DNA of 64,000 nt from Fasciola hepatica (lineage: Eukaryota; Platyhelminthes; Trematoda; Plagiorchiida; Fasciolidae), in assembly GCA_948099385.1 (NCBI GenBank), contig CANUEZ040000029.1, forward strand, positions 2,511,501 to 2,575,500, written 5' to 3'. The notes beneath the pieces were generated by a model. It was not told the DNA's origin. It saw nothing but the letters and a program-made list of their open reading frames with translations, and made no database searches. The position numbers and the translations under genes were made by a program. Positions 11,666 to 22,335 of this stretch are shown here, piece by piece; position 1 is the first letter of the stretch; each line of letters begins with the position of its first letter.

Positions 11666-12780
11666 ACGGCCGGCCAAAATTCTTCCGCGAAAATCTCTGC
11701 CCAAGTTTCAGGATGGGGTCATGTGTCCCACCCTACCTACCTACAGCTTACTGTCGATGCCTGTGGTTACCAACTTTCTGCGCGGGCTGCGTGCACAGCA
11801 GGTTCCCATCATAGTCACTATTTGCACAATCCATGATAAATCAACTTTAAGTCCCGTTGAACTACTTGAAATTGGCATATTCATCAGATGATAGACCCGC
11901 ATAGTTGAAGGCAAGGTCAGAATATAGACATTATCAAGTAGAACCTCTTGTTGCATGAGCTTATGTTGCCCATCCCAAACAGAAAGCTTTTGCAACAACC
12001 AGGTAAGCGAATTTTGTTTACAAATTAGAGCGGAGAAGTTTGATGTAAAAGCAAAGTTCAGGTGACAGTCATATATCTCGCGAAACAGAAAGGTCAAAAA
12101 CGGTGGGGGTACATAAAACCAGCACGCACAATTTTTTGAAACAAGCGTAAACGGTTTTCTGATTATGAACTTGTCTCAAAAACGAGTGTACGACGGAGAG
12201 TATTAAGACATAAGTGAACACAGAAACTGGCGGGAACAATGACATATAACAGTTCTCAGAGTTTTTCGCGTACGAACTGTGGGGCACGCTGTGGAGAAAA
12301 CTGGAACTGGGTACATTTTTGCAGCCGTCCAAGAAAAAAAGCGGTTCGGTTGAATTTTCGTAGGGATTAACACGGAATAAAACGCCGAATCAGTCGGTGT
12401 GAGGAGGTCCAAAAACCGTCTCTTACATTGTCCGAAGTTTTGAGTTTGAATTACCGGCATATTTATGGCTGTTTTCTCCAACAAGTAGGTAAACCTCTCT
12501 GAGGTTTCGAACATTCTCATTTTCCTGTGATGTAGCAGTTGCAGGATCTATCCGGTATGCAAAGCTAAGTCCGATGGCGGCAAAATGTTGCTTTTGGCTT
12601 TGCCGCCATCTTAAGACCCGATGAGAATATGGTCGTTTGAGTCCACCTACGGGCACTGAATTCAGCTCAGTAGTTGCTGCCTCTGTAAAAAGTGATTTGT
12701 TATGCAGCCGGCCTTGCAACTCCCTTCAGATACCGTGCGATGCCCCTAGGTCGGCCAATTCCAAATCACCCTGCCTGACC
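11666..12780. other. Unassigned interval
   Basis: Short minus-strand frames (11741-12097, 12069-12332, 12203-12520, 12423-12719) were examined because they lie downstream, in sense, of the BEL fragment at 12.8-13.9 kb. None could be matched to BEL RT motifs; no YxDD box was found. Confidence 0.35.
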
Positions 12781-13880
12781 CGCCGATGTTCAAGTTTCAA
12801 CTAGGCTTCGCGAAAGGATCTCTTTTTCGGATATGTCAAATGCTCTCGGACCATTTCCCGATTTCTTGTTAGGTGATATGACGGTGGCCGACTGGGTAAA
12901 GCAACCTCGTATTGCCCATCACTATGTTTTGTCATTCAATTACAACTGAGAGCAACGACTGATCTTCTTTCGAGTGAACTTCATTCTCCTGAGATATACC
13001 GTTGGATTCGACATCGAAAAGCCGGTTGTGCTCTATATTGACACTTCTGTCGGCAGCTTGTAAGCAGCTTGATGATACCGATTGTTGAACTTCTTCCTTC
13101 AAAGGTTCGAGAAGTATCCAGCCACGTATTAGTCGAGTGGCTATTGGTTCCTTTCGATTGCCTACTTTCTGTCCAAGCACCCGACGAGCCTATGATACAT
13201 TACACCCAATTAATACGCCAATTTGAGGGCTGGATACTACTTCGAAAGTTATGTCTTTGAGATGGGACCACCTCTTGGCGGTTGACCAAACAGAGCCGAC
13301 TAATCTCATTGCTAAGCTGTCCATCGCAAGGACAGGAATATCTACGGTCTCCCCAACGGTTAAGAAGGTAAACTGTAAGGCCAGCCCCTTTGAACTATTA
13401 GCATGGCTCCCTGCAACAGCTCTGACCACAAGAAGGGTGGGCCTGCTGAGTGGTTCACACAGTTCCATGAGCTCGCTAGTAACCACCGAAGTATCCGACC
13501 TCGCATCAAAATATACCGTGGCCTATCTCAATCCTTTGGGTACGATGCCTAATCTCACAGGTTGGCAACCAGCATATCCTAGGCTTATCCGAATAAGTAA
13601 ACCCACCACTTTGAGTGACGGGCGGTAACGGATAGTTACTATCCATACATCCGTGGTGGCCACATTTCAGTCTGAAGCGGCATTCAGGGGGTCGGTGAGA
13701 GTTGTTCACATATACGATGCGTCAGCCGTTCCTTTTCCTGCGGACCACTCATCGGGCACATTCACCTTGTGAAAGGTCGAACAATCTGGCAACCGCTGCA
13801 GCTAGTCACATAGCTTGCGCTGACCTCACCTCCCAGGCCTTCCACTCATCGTACGTATGTTGGTCAAAAGTTGGTTTCGG
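12780..13880 (-). pseudogene. Decayed BEL/Pao fragment (knuckle, protease end, RT entry)
   Basis: Minus-strand translation parallels the young BEL element segment by segment. ECRFRLKCGHHGC (about 13690-13640) matches its second zinc knuckle. SVWSTAKRWSHLKDIT followed by IGVLIGCNV (13290-13190) matches the stretch after the protease that ends in LLIGCDV. LGQKVGNRKEPIATR and GWILLEP (13180-13090) match DQRVGDRQAP and the GW..xGP site. At that site this copy has Leu where the young element has TAA. Stops and frame changes throughout show it is dead. RT proper was not traced beyond about 12780. Confidence 0.7.
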
Positions 13881-14238
13881 ATAAAGTCGTTCCCCGCAAT
13901 CTGAGCCCATTTTGATGCTGTTCGCAACAGTCAGCAACTCTCGCGTACGAAATATTTTCAAATCGGCTGTTGGCAACGCGGAGCTGTAGTCCTATTAACT
14001 CCACCAAACCATCGAAAGCAATGGCAATGTTTATAATATAAATGATCTATTTCGCAGACGCATGATAAGATTTTTGAAAGCGAAAAATTGATGGACAAAA
14101 TTCGTGGAAACTTAGAAATAAGCCCGATAAAGGCGGAGTAGGCAGAATCAGAAGGAAGATGGGACGGGGGTAAATAGATATACACCAAAGAATAATGGAG
14201 GGAGTTTAAGTGAACCCAGGGACAGATTTCAATGCATA
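13881..14238. other. Flank left of the young BEL insertion
   Basis: No coding match was recognised; it may include the gag end of the decayed minus-strand BEL copy next to it. Confidence 0.3.
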
Positions 14239-14243
14239 CCCGG
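14239..14243. repeat. Target-site duplication, left (CCCGG)
   Basis: CCCGG immediately precedes the 5' LTR and is repeated immediately after the 3' LTR (20930-20934). A 5-bp duplication is typical of BEL/Pao integration. Confidence 0.9.
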
Positions 14244-14620
14244 TGTAACAGCCGGTCGTGGAAAATCCCCCTTTTTCCTTCGCGATTCAGTGTTTTTCCC
14301 AACATCACTCATTTCCATACACTATTGACTTGTCTTTACGAACTGGTTGTTTTTCTGGACCAATTGTTGTTTGTTCGCGCCCAGAGCGCTACTTTGGCAC
14401 ATCCTTGTTCAGGACCTGCGTGACGCACGTGCTGTCTGCTCACACACTGCTATTCGGTTTCTCGTTGTTGAGTCCTTGTGATTGTATTATTGAGGTTTGT
14501 ATATCGTTTATGTCATTGTGTATTTTAATAACCTAGTATCGTAGAATATCACGGACAATCGTCTTCTGATTTCGGGATCCGTTGCGAATTTGGCTACGCA
14601 TTGCTCAAACGTCCGTAACA
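14244..14620 (+). repeat. BEL element 5' LTR
   Basis: 377 bp, starting TGTAACAG and ending GTAACA. It differs from the 3' LTR at five positions (G/T in TTTAC-AACT, C/T in GCTA-TTTGG, T/C in TGTGAT-GTA, G/T in ATTGT-TATT and C/T in ATAA-CTAG). A 93-codon open frame crosses it but starts at GTG and is probably fortuitous. Confidence 0.95.
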
Positions 14621-14662
14621 AAACTCAATAGATCTATTTGGAACGAGGAAAAATCACGCAAA

Positions 14663-15574
14663 ATGCCAAGAAAAGGATAAAAAGCAGTCGAATCCGGACA
14701 GGAAGTAATACGGCACGTCTCTGGGGAGGTTTTGGGTACATATGATTCTTTAGTTAATGCTGGATCGGCTTGTCCTGTCAGTGCTAGCTCATGTGTTATT
14801 GAAAGCAATATTGATCGTAAGGATGTCGATTTATATAAGCTGAGAATACTAGAACTAGAGCAACAGTTACTTTCGGCTAGACTACAGGCGCATGAGGCAG
14901 AGAAGTGTACACAGAAACAGCGAGAGCATGAGACCAGTGACTTCGACACTTCCGATAGGTTAGAGTGCAACAAGGTAGGGAACCCCACGCCGGTCGCCGA
15001 CTACAAACCACCATCGATCGATCTGCCTAGAGTGGAGTTAACGGTTTTCGACAGGCGAGCTGAGCAATACTGCAAGTTTGTCAAACAGTTCGAGACGTTC
15101 GTTGAAAACAAGGTAACCGACCCTGGGCAAAGGCTACTTCACCTTACTCACTACTGCCGAGGCCGAGCAAGAGAAGCTATCGACGGGTGCACCATGCTCG
15201 ATCCAGAACAAGGCCACACAAGGGCAAGAAAGATTCTGAGGGACTTGTTTGGCCAACCTTTCAAAGTAGCCCGTAACCTAATAGAGGGCGTGATGGCAGA
15301 GGCAAAGAGAACCAAGGGCGACGTCTACACCATGGCCGGCCTGGTGATCAAGATGCAGAACTGCTCAATAGCCCTCGACCATTTAGGTTACAGGGCTGAC
15401 CTAGACGCCATGCACACTTTGGAAGGCATAGTCCGTCACCTCTCTCCCGAACTACGGGGTCGGTGGGCGGAAGAAGCTGAACGGATAAACCGAAGCGACA
15501 GAGAAGCCAACTTCGAAGACCTGACTGAATACTTAGACAGGCAAACGAAGATAGCTGACAGCAGATTCGGCTGA
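14663..15574 (+). pseudogene. gag: BEL/Pao gag (capsid region), two in-frame stops
   Basis: The first ATG after the LTR in the pol frame is at 14663. It is followed after five codons by TAA (14678), then the frame is open from 14681 to TGA at 15572. A Leu/Glu-rich heptad-like stretch (about 14845-14905) suggests a short coiled coil. The core (about 15020-15540) matches the DUF1759-type Gag of BEL/Pao elements: a cluster around FKFVKQFETFVENKV, then LLHLTHYCRGRAREAI, ARKILRDLFGQP and VIKMQNCSIALDHL. Gag packages the element RNA in cytoplasmic particles. The TGA falls between the capsid-like region and the zinc knuckles. The decayed copy at 33.6-34.1 kb aligns with this core. Confidence 0.85.
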
Positions 15575-16453
15575 CTCATCCGGGACAGCAACCGAGCAAA
15601 CAAGCCCGGTACTAGCCAAGTCCAAACCCCTGTACGGGAACATCCAAAGTACCAGCCTTGGACCAACACACACGTCATTTCACGAGATGCTACGGCGAAA
15701 CCAAATTGCAGATCCTGTGGTACTAGCCATGGTCTACCAGAATGCCCCAAGTTCGGAAACGCCGCAATAGACGAACGGTGGGGAATGGCGAGGATGGCAG
15801 GAGCATGTTTCATCTGTCTCAACACCACGCACCGGGCAGCAGCCTGTATGACACGGAACCGATGTGGTTACGAGGGCTGCACGGGCAGACACCATCGGCC
15901 GCTGCATCAGGCGAGAGTAACGTTACCCGAGATGAGTACCAAACCCAGCGTTATTTGTTCAACGTCGCGGTCTGCCAGTAAACCGGTACTTCTAGGCATA
16001 GTTGCCGTGGGAGTGGTGACCCCGACTGGGGTGGTCAAAGCGTTGACTTTCGTCGATAGTGGATCCGACACTACCCTAGTGAAAGAGCGGTTTGCCGACA
16101 AACACCAGCTGGCTAAAGGTGCGACGTCGCTGGCAGTGAGCAAGGTGGGCGGAACACAGGTAATGACTGCCGGTAGATTAAGGCTGCAACTCATCTGTCT
16201 AGACACTAACGAGGAAATTGAACCAACGGAGGCATTCACGTTAGCGGATCTCCCCATGCGAGCACCAAGGTCGGTGAACACAATCTTGACTCGGTGGCCC
16301 CACCTGCAGGATATAACCGTTGTAGACTGGGAAGATGATGAGGTGAATCTCCTCATCGGATGTGACGTTCCAGAGGCGCATTGGGTGCTTGACCAAAGAG
16401 TGGGCGACCGCCAGGCACCTTATGCCGTACGCACGGCTCTGGGATGGATGTAA
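15575..16453 (+). pseudogene. BEL/Pao nucleocapsid knuckles and protease
   Basis: Directly after the gag TGA the same frame stays open to TAA at 16451. It holds two zinc knuckles: C-x2-C-x3-H-x4-C at 15707-15745 and C-x2-C-x4-H-x4-C at 15806-15847. A DUF1758-type aspartic protease follows, with active-site D-S-G at 16055-16063 inside TFVDSGSDTTLV, a VGGTQV stretch, and LLIGCDV before the RT linker. The protease would mature the polyprotein. The terminal TAA occupies the second X of a GWxxxGP site; two decayed BEL copies in this window (13.1 kb and 43.3 kb) have Leu there, so it is best read as a TTA-to-TAA nonsense change. Confidence 0.9.
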
Positions 16454-17665
16454 TACGGTCCGGTAGGGGTACGCGGTTCCGTGAATTACTTATCCGCCGA
16501 AACGGACCGCATAGAGTATCATCTGCAACGGCTTTATGAAAAGGAATTTCATGACATTGGAGACGAAAGACCGACGTTGTCTCAAGAGGATCACTTTGCT
16601 CTACAAACGGTGCGGCAAGGCACTAGAGGCCTCAAAAATCAGTTCGAGGTTCCCCTTCCATGGCGCACACCGGTCGACCCGTGGACTGACAACAGAAATT
16701 ATGTTCTCCAACGATTACTACGACTAAAAGAACGCTTCATTCGAGACCAGAATCTGTGGGAACGATACGCGGATTTGATGAAGCGAAACGAGGCCCTCGG
16801 TTACGTTGAAAAGGTGCCTGTCAACACCGACAGCAAAAGGGGTATCTGGTATCTGCCTCACCATCCGGTTATCAACCTCAAGAAACCCAATAAACTGCGG
16901 GTGGTTTTCGACTGTGCGGCCAAGTTCCAGGGCAAGTCGTTAAACGATCGCCTACTGCAACGGCCTGACTGGACCACACCACTGATTGACCTTTTGTGCC
17001 GTTTCAGAGTGGGTAAAGTGGCTTTGTCTGCTGACATTAGGGAAATGTTCCATCAGGTGAAGATTCCGGTAGGAGAACGAGATGCTTTGCGTTTCCTGAG
17101 GTGGGAAGGGAGCGACCGGGACAACGCAGTGGTGAATTATAGGATGACCGTCCACCCCTTCGGAGCCATATCGTCACCATTTTGTGCAAACTACGCCCTC
17201 CGAGAATCAGCGAGCAAACATGGCGATCTAGTACATCGGACGGTGGTAGAAAGCGTCAGCAGGAACTTCTACATCGACGACTACCTTGGGTCATTCGATG
17301 ATGTGGAATCAGCTCTAGAGCAGTTCAGGGGTCTGACGAGATTGCTGGAAGAGGGCGGCTTCCATCTAACTAAATGGATGTCGAACGCTTCAGAAGTGCT
17401 GAACGTCATCCCGTATCACGAAAAGGCCGAAAGGGTAAGAGATTTGGACGGCTCTCCACTTCCTATCGAGCGCACTTTAGGGATACAATGGGACGCGGAA
17501 ACGGACGATTTTATTTTCGAAGTGAACGTTCCCGAGCTGCCAAAAACCCGTCGTGGCATACTATCTGCCGTCTCAAGTTTGTTCGACCCACTCGGTTTCG
17601 TCTCACCATGGCTGCTACCCGGAAAGATCTTGCTGCAGCGGCTGTGCCGTAAGAAAGTTGATTAG
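16454..17665 (+). pseudogene. pol: BEL/Pao reverse transcriptase
   Basis: Open from 16454 to TAG at 17663. The segment starts with the RT linker (VNYLSAETDRIEYHLQRLY and ERPTLSQED), then the fingers (YLPHHPVINLKKPNKLRVVFD, with the VFDCAAK motif), palm A with the catalytic Asp in LSADIREMFHQVKI, the SPFCANYALRE motif, and palm C YIDD at 17270-17281. All three catalytic Asp residues are therefore present. The thumb continues to SLFDPLGFVSPWLLPGKILLQ before the TAG, which lies in the RT-RNase H connection. Full-length BEL RT is usually part of one polyprotein, so the stop isolates it from RNase H and integrase. Confidence 0.92.
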
Positions 17666-19417
17666 GACCAGTCACTGGACCGAGGGGACCGGCTGGACTG
17701 GGAAGAATTTCTGAACACCTTGAAGAAATTAGGGGACATAAGGATCCCACGATGTTTGACCCCTGGCCATACGACACGGACTGGAGAACTACATGCTTTT
17801 TGCGATGCCTCCGAAGTCGGTTATGGAGCTGTGGTGTACGGACGATGGTGCGCAGGAGATGGACAATATACCACGAGGATCCTGTTCGCCAAAGCCCGCG
17901 TTGCTCCACTGAAGTCGGTCTCAATCCCACGCCTTGAACTCAGCGCAGCCGTGTTGGCAGTCAGGGTGGTGCAAGCTGTGAAGAGATGTTTCGATCTCTA
18001 CATTTGGTCGGTGAGCTTCTGGACGGATTCAACGATAGTACTTTACTACATTAACAACGTACGGAGCCGGTTTAGTACTTTCGTTGATAACCGGCTCACG
18101 ATTATCCACGATGAATCAGCCACGCGCCATTGGAGTCATGTCAGGTCTGGCGATAATCCGGCCGACCTGTGCTCCCGAGGTGCGAACAACTTCAGGCAAC
18201 TGGACACGTGGACGAGAGGGCCAAACTTCCTGCAATTGCCCAAACAGGACTGGCCCGTGTTCGAATTAAAAACCCCTACGGAATTGGAACTGGAGATCAA
18301 AGGCGTAGTGATAGCAACCAACGTCGTCGAAGCGTCGTCCATTCTATCGCGACTGGTCAGGTTTTCTTCCTGGATGAAGACGCTTCGTTCGCCAGTTTGG
18401 TTAACCAGGTTCAAGAGAAATTTACTAGTCATGAAAGGGCTACGGCCCTCAGGTCGGATACCGGTCGGCCCGATAGGTTTCGATGAGCTACAAGCGGCAG
18501 AGTACGATATTTTCAGAATGATACAACGCGAGGCTTTCGCCCGAGAACTCAAGAGGGCAGAAGAAGTGGGGCCGACCAATGAAGACATGCCAGCTCCAAG
18601 AGCCGAGCTGAAGCGTTTAAACCCCAAACGCATCAACGGACTGCTGCGGGTGGATGGTAGGCTGACCAACGCCCACCTGAACTTCGACACAAAGTATCCT
18701 ATACTGCTGCCTGCGAGACAACCTGTAGTAGAGCTAATGATTCAACACGTCCACGCCATGGAGGGACATGCCGGGGAAAGTCACGTGACGAGCGTCATCC
18801 GAAAGCGTCTTTGGTTGTTGAGAGGACGAGAGACTGTAAAACGCGTAATCCGACGGTGTGTGCAATGCAGGAGACGCAATGCCACAGCAGGCAAACAACT
18901 CATGGCCCCACTACCAGAATGCAGGGTGACTACGGGCTGGTGGCCGTTCAGTGACACCGGGTTGGACTATTTCGGGCCCTTGTGGATCAAGTGCGGGAAA
19001 AGATTAGAAAAGCGATACGGATGTATCATGACGTGCATGAAATCACGTGCGGTGCACCTAGAAGTCGCACATTCGATGACGACCGATTCGTTTCTACGGG
19101 CCTTGCATAGATTTATCAACCGAAGAGGCGTACCGGCCGATATATACTCAGATAATGGATCAAACTTTGTGGGCGCTCAACGGGAATTGCAGCGTTGGCA
19201 CAAGAACATAAACAGGGACGAACTGCAGAATCGAACCGTGGCCTACGGCATACGATGGCATTTCAACCCCCCACAGGCCAGTCACCGAGGCGGCATATGG
19301 GAACGCATGATCCGGTCCGCCAGACGGATATTGCTGTCAATCATGGAGCAGCAGCCGCCCGACGACGAGACGCTGAACACCGTCATGACTGAGGTGGAGC
19401 GAATCCTGAACAACCGC
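17666..19417 (+). pseudogene. pol: BEL/Pao RNase H and integrase core
   Basis: The frame is open from the TAG to the frameshift. RNase H is marked by FCDASEVGYGAVVYG (catalytic Asp codon 17804), then LELSAAVLAVR (Glu) and FWTDSTIVLYYINN (Asp). The integrase H2C2 finger follows (HVHAMEGHAGESH, then CVQCRRR, about 18750-18880). The catalytic core has Asp at 18965 (DYFGPL), Asp at 19151 (YSDNGSNF) and Glu at 19301 (GGIWERMIRS). The second Asp and Glu are 49 residues apart, as in BEL/Pao integrases. The domain ends at LNNRP, where a missing C in a C run at 19417-19420 moves translation into the next frame. All catalytic residues are intact. Confidence 0.92.
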
Positions 19418-19857
19418 CCCTGGTTCCAGTATTGAACGGCGACCCCACCCACCTGGCGCTCACCCCGAACGACTTATTGACGTTAAGGTCGAACGAGGGT
19501 TTCCAAGGGCCGGTAAACCTTCGTGGGAGCTACCTCCACGGGTGGAAGCAAGCGAACTATCTGGCCAAGGTCTTCTGGAGGCGATGGCTACGGGAGTACC
19601 TACCGGCTTTGCAGACTCGACAGAAGTGGCTGGCCAAAACAAGACCATTCAAAGTTGGGGACGTGGTTATGATCGCCGACGAACGCGCACATTTCAGCGC
19701 TTGGTCTTTGGGAGTAGTTACGGAAACCATCAAAAGCACTGACGAAATGATAAGAACGGTGAGGGTGAAGACAGCTAACGGAGTGCTCATTCGTGACATA
19801 CGCAGTATTAACCTACTCGAGAGCGAAGACGGAGGAGCTGATAACCCTGAGGCCTAG
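19418..19857 (+). pseudogene. pol: BEL/Pao integrase C-terminal domain, shifted frame
   Basis: After the one-base deletion the reading continues in frame 1 through GDPTHLALTPNDLLTLRS, WKQANYLAKVFWRRWLREYLP, RQKWLAKTRPFKVGDVVMIAD and a DIRSINLLE end, with a stop at 19855-19857. This is the DUF5641-like C-terminal domain of BEL/Pao integrases, with the expected spacing from the catalytic Glu. The sequence in the original frame reaches a stop at 19433-19435, so the break is real in this copy or an assembly slip in a homopolymer. Confidence 0.9.
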
Positions 19858-19942
19858 TAAACCTTTTTCACACCAGTAATCGAGGTGGATAAAGAAACAC
19901 CATATATACCACACAATCTCCGTCAAACACGTTAAGGTGCTC

Positions 19943-20042
19943 GCGGTCCTTTCGTTGACATTACAGAAGGTTCTTCCCGATATGTGGTGATGAGTGCGAT
20001 TCCATTATACATCCCGATACATACACGCACGCACGACGCACT
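19943..20042 (+). repeat. BEL 3' UTR repeat unit 1
   Basis: This is the diverged direct repeat of 20181-20281: GCGGTCCTTTCGTTGACATT here against GCGGTCTTTTGTTGACATTG there. Both end in a CA-rich run. Confidence 0.55.
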
Positions 20043-20180
20043 CTACGTCCCGTAAACTCATCATACATGTGACAGTGTTCTTTGTTTGCCTTTGCTGACG
20101 CTACCGAATGCCCTTGCAAATGTGGAAGTAGCGGAGCTCAGGTCACACGTACATGCTACATTTACTCGTTTTCTTGCCAC

Positions 20181-20281
20181 GCGGTCTTTTGTTGACATTG
20201 CAGAAAGTCCTCCTTTGATGTGTAGTCATACCTGTGATTTCATTGTAACCCCGGCACACACACACGCACACTCACACACTT
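20181..20281 (+). repeat. BEL 3' UTR repeat unit 2
   Basis: Partner of 19943-20042. It ends in a (CA)n-like run. Confidence 0.55.
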
Positions 20282-20524
20282 TCAAGCACGTACATCCAGG
20301 ACCGGACGGCCCCTTACGAGGACAACGTCTATGTGACCATTCACGCCCGCCATCGGTAATTTGGTCTCGTGGAAGATGTAGACTAGCCTCACGTCTATGT
20401 ATCCAATGGATTAGGTGCGACCAGTAGTAGAACGTCGACGACGAGCATTAGACGCGCGCACTGACAGCAGGGCCTAGGCAGGTAGGAAGAATCAGTACCT
20501 TTATACCAAACCTTTGAATTTGCT

Positions 20525-20552
20525 AAGGATCCAGGAGGATTTTGGTGGGCGG
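20525..20552 (+). promoter_or_regulatory. Probable polypurine tract of BEL element
   Basis: The purine-leaning stretch ends GGTGGGCGG directly against the 3' LTR, the expected place for plus-strand DNA priming. It contains several T residues, so the exact tract is uncertain. Confidence 0.4.
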
Positions 20553-20929
20553 TGTAACAGCCGGTCGTGGAAAATCCCCCTTTTTCCTTCGCGATTCAGT
20601 GTTTTTCCCAACATCACTCATTTCCATACACTATTGACTTGTCTTTACTAACTGGTTGTTTTTCTGGACCAATTGTTGTTTGTTCGCGCCCAGAGCGCTA
20701 TTTTGGCACATCCTTGTTCAGGACCTGCGTGACGCACGTGCTGTCTGCTCACACACTGCTATTCGGTTTCTCGTTGTTGAGTCCTTGTGATCGTATTATT
20801 GAGGTTTGTATATCGTTTATGTCATTGTTTATTTTAATAATCTAGTATCGTAGAATATCACGGACAATCGTCTTCTGATTTCGGGATCCGTTGCGAATTT
20901 GGCTACGCATTGCTCAAACGTCCGTAACA
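20553..20929 (+). repeat. BEL element 3' LTR
   Basis: 377 bp with the same length and ends as the 5' LTR and five substitutions between them. CCCGG follows at 20930-20934. Confidence 0.95.
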
Positions 20930-20934
20930 CCCGG
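20930..20934. repeat. Target-site duplication, right (CCCGG)
   Basis: It matches 14239-14243 on the other side of the element. Confidence 0.9.
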
Positions 20935-21246
20935 TGAATTTGATAGCCAGGGTAAGACGGAGGATCCGACTGAACCAAGTAAAAATGACTGAAAGCTGAC
21001 GCTTTTCCAGGAGAACGACTAAAAGTCGGTATGAGAAACGGTGGTAGTGGAAGGCAGTGAAAAAAATATTTGGGTTGCACGGCAAGGGCTTAAATCACCA
21101 TCACGTATGCTACATTTTAATAAATGGACTGTGTCAGGTCATACAGTTTAGTATGAAGTGGCGTGCAATACGAAACTTAAAGGGTGCGTCGAGTGGGAAC
21201 AGTGCTTTGGGAGGATCGAGGTACTGCATACGCGAGGAGCAGATAT

Positions 21247-22330
21247 AGAGACTCCGCAAAGCTTCACCGCAAAATACATGCCCACTCTTGTTTCAATTTA
21301 TTACTGAAGTTGCTGCCAAGGAATGTATTAGCCGACAGTCTTTTGTCATTGCCGATATAGGTTTCAAGCGGGCAAAAATACTTCTCTATAAAACCTTCCT
21401 ACAAAGGGAGGTTCACAAAAGCCATGCGAAGAGCCATAACCCTGGTAAACATTTAGCCAGTAGTCCCTCTTAGGTGGTCAATTTACCAAGAGTCGGCCAC
21501 CAGGCGAGAACCTCTTCTGTACTTAGTAGCAAAATGGTTGTCGACATAGATAGTTCATCAGTCTCCACTCCATCTGAGCCGCGTTGCAAAAGTCAAAACT
21601 TGCAGAATAGTCTCAATGAAACGGTCCTACTTATTGTACTCCCCGACGTCCACAAAACTGGTAAAAGTCCCCCTGACTCCAAGACTAGTAACAAACTACC
21701 ATACAAAAACGCGATTGACATGATTCCTTCGACTAGGTCAAGAAGTGTCTTGTCAAATCTACAAACTACTTCCACAGAATATTGTTCAAAAAACGAGCGC
21801 CGGTTCTTGCAGGAGTTCGATACTTAAAACGGGTTCAGGAGAACAGCTCAATACCTGAAGTAAAATCAGTAATTTCTCAACTGTCGACGTCAGAACTGGC
21901 CATTCCTTGCATACCTCAGAAAGGCTCCGGACTAAATGTATTTGCACCGGTACCAGTAACGAATTCGAAAATAAATAGAATAGCTTTATCGGCAAAATCA
22001 GTCATCTCAACTCGGAAAACCCGGACCTTGCTCTCCAAACCCAATCAGTCTTTTGTCTCCAGGTAGAGTGAAACATAAAAACATCTCTTCCCACGAAGAA
22101 AAAGGAAGTCTCGGCAAGACTGTTCAGATCGTTATGCCAGTACCTCATCCAAATGCAGTTCCGTTTCACTATTTACGGCCTGCCCAACCGCATGCATCCT
22201 GCCCCCAATTCCAAATAGTCGTGAGCTTTTGGATTTAATACCACCTTATTCAAATTTGCCGGTTTTTCCGTTTCCCCTGAAAGTCCCGCCTCCTCCCATA
22301 CCATATCCCGCCCCACACCGTCTCACAGTC
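21247..22330 (+). pseudogene. CR1-like LINE copy 2, ORF1 fragment
   Basis: Translation from 21247 gives RLRKASPQNTCPLLFQF and then ILLYKTFLQREVHKS, which parallels RLRKKSQRYMCPLLFQF and IVADKTPLQRDVLKS in ORF1 at 49.1-49.2 kb. It thus covers the end of the RNA-binding fold. Broken frames with Ser/Pro-rich sequence follow, ending in a proline-rich tail (LKVPPPPIPYPAPHR, about 22285-22330) just before the ORF2 fragment. Several stops and frame changes occur. The N-terminal part is absent; 20935-21240 shows no match. Confidence 0.65.
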
Positions 22331-22335
22331 CGCCC

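Larger units (their letters stand above)
19858..20552 (+). other. BEL 3' untranslated region with diverged duplication
   Basis: No open frame of note. Two copies of a unit of about 100 bp lie at 19943-20042 and 20181-20281. Both begin GCGGTC, run through GTTGACATT.CAGAA and a GTG-rich stretch, and end in a CACAC/CGCAC-rich run. The region ends in a purine-leaning stretch before the 3' LTR. Confidence 0.6.
14244..20929 (+). mobile_element. Complete BEL/Pao LTR retrotransposon with broken gag-pol
   Basis: The element is 6686 bp with two 377-bp LTRs (TGT...ACA) flanked by a CCCGG duplication. The internal region encodes, in one frame, Gag, two zinc knuckles, DUF1758-type protease, RT with YIDD, RNase H and integrase, ending with a C-terminal domain in another frame. 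This is standard BEL/Pao order. In-frame stops lie at 14678 (TAA), 15572 (TGA), 16451 (TAA) and 17663 (TAG), and a one-base deletion lies in a C run near 19417-19420. By eye the LTRs differ at 5 of 377 positions (about 1.3%), so insertion was recent relative to the other BEL copies, yet the copy cannot make a full polyprotein without readthrough. A tRNA primer site next to the 5' LTR was not identified. Confidence 0.95.

Noticed and set aside
14258..14536. A 93-codon open frame inside both BEL LTRs
   Set aside because: It starts at GTG, has no domain, and four of the five LTR differences change the amino acid, so there is no sign of coding constraint.
14637..14660. TGGAACGAGG 16 bases inside the BEL 5' LTR as a primer-binding site
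   Set aside because: It is further from the LTR than usual and I could not match it to a specific tRNA.
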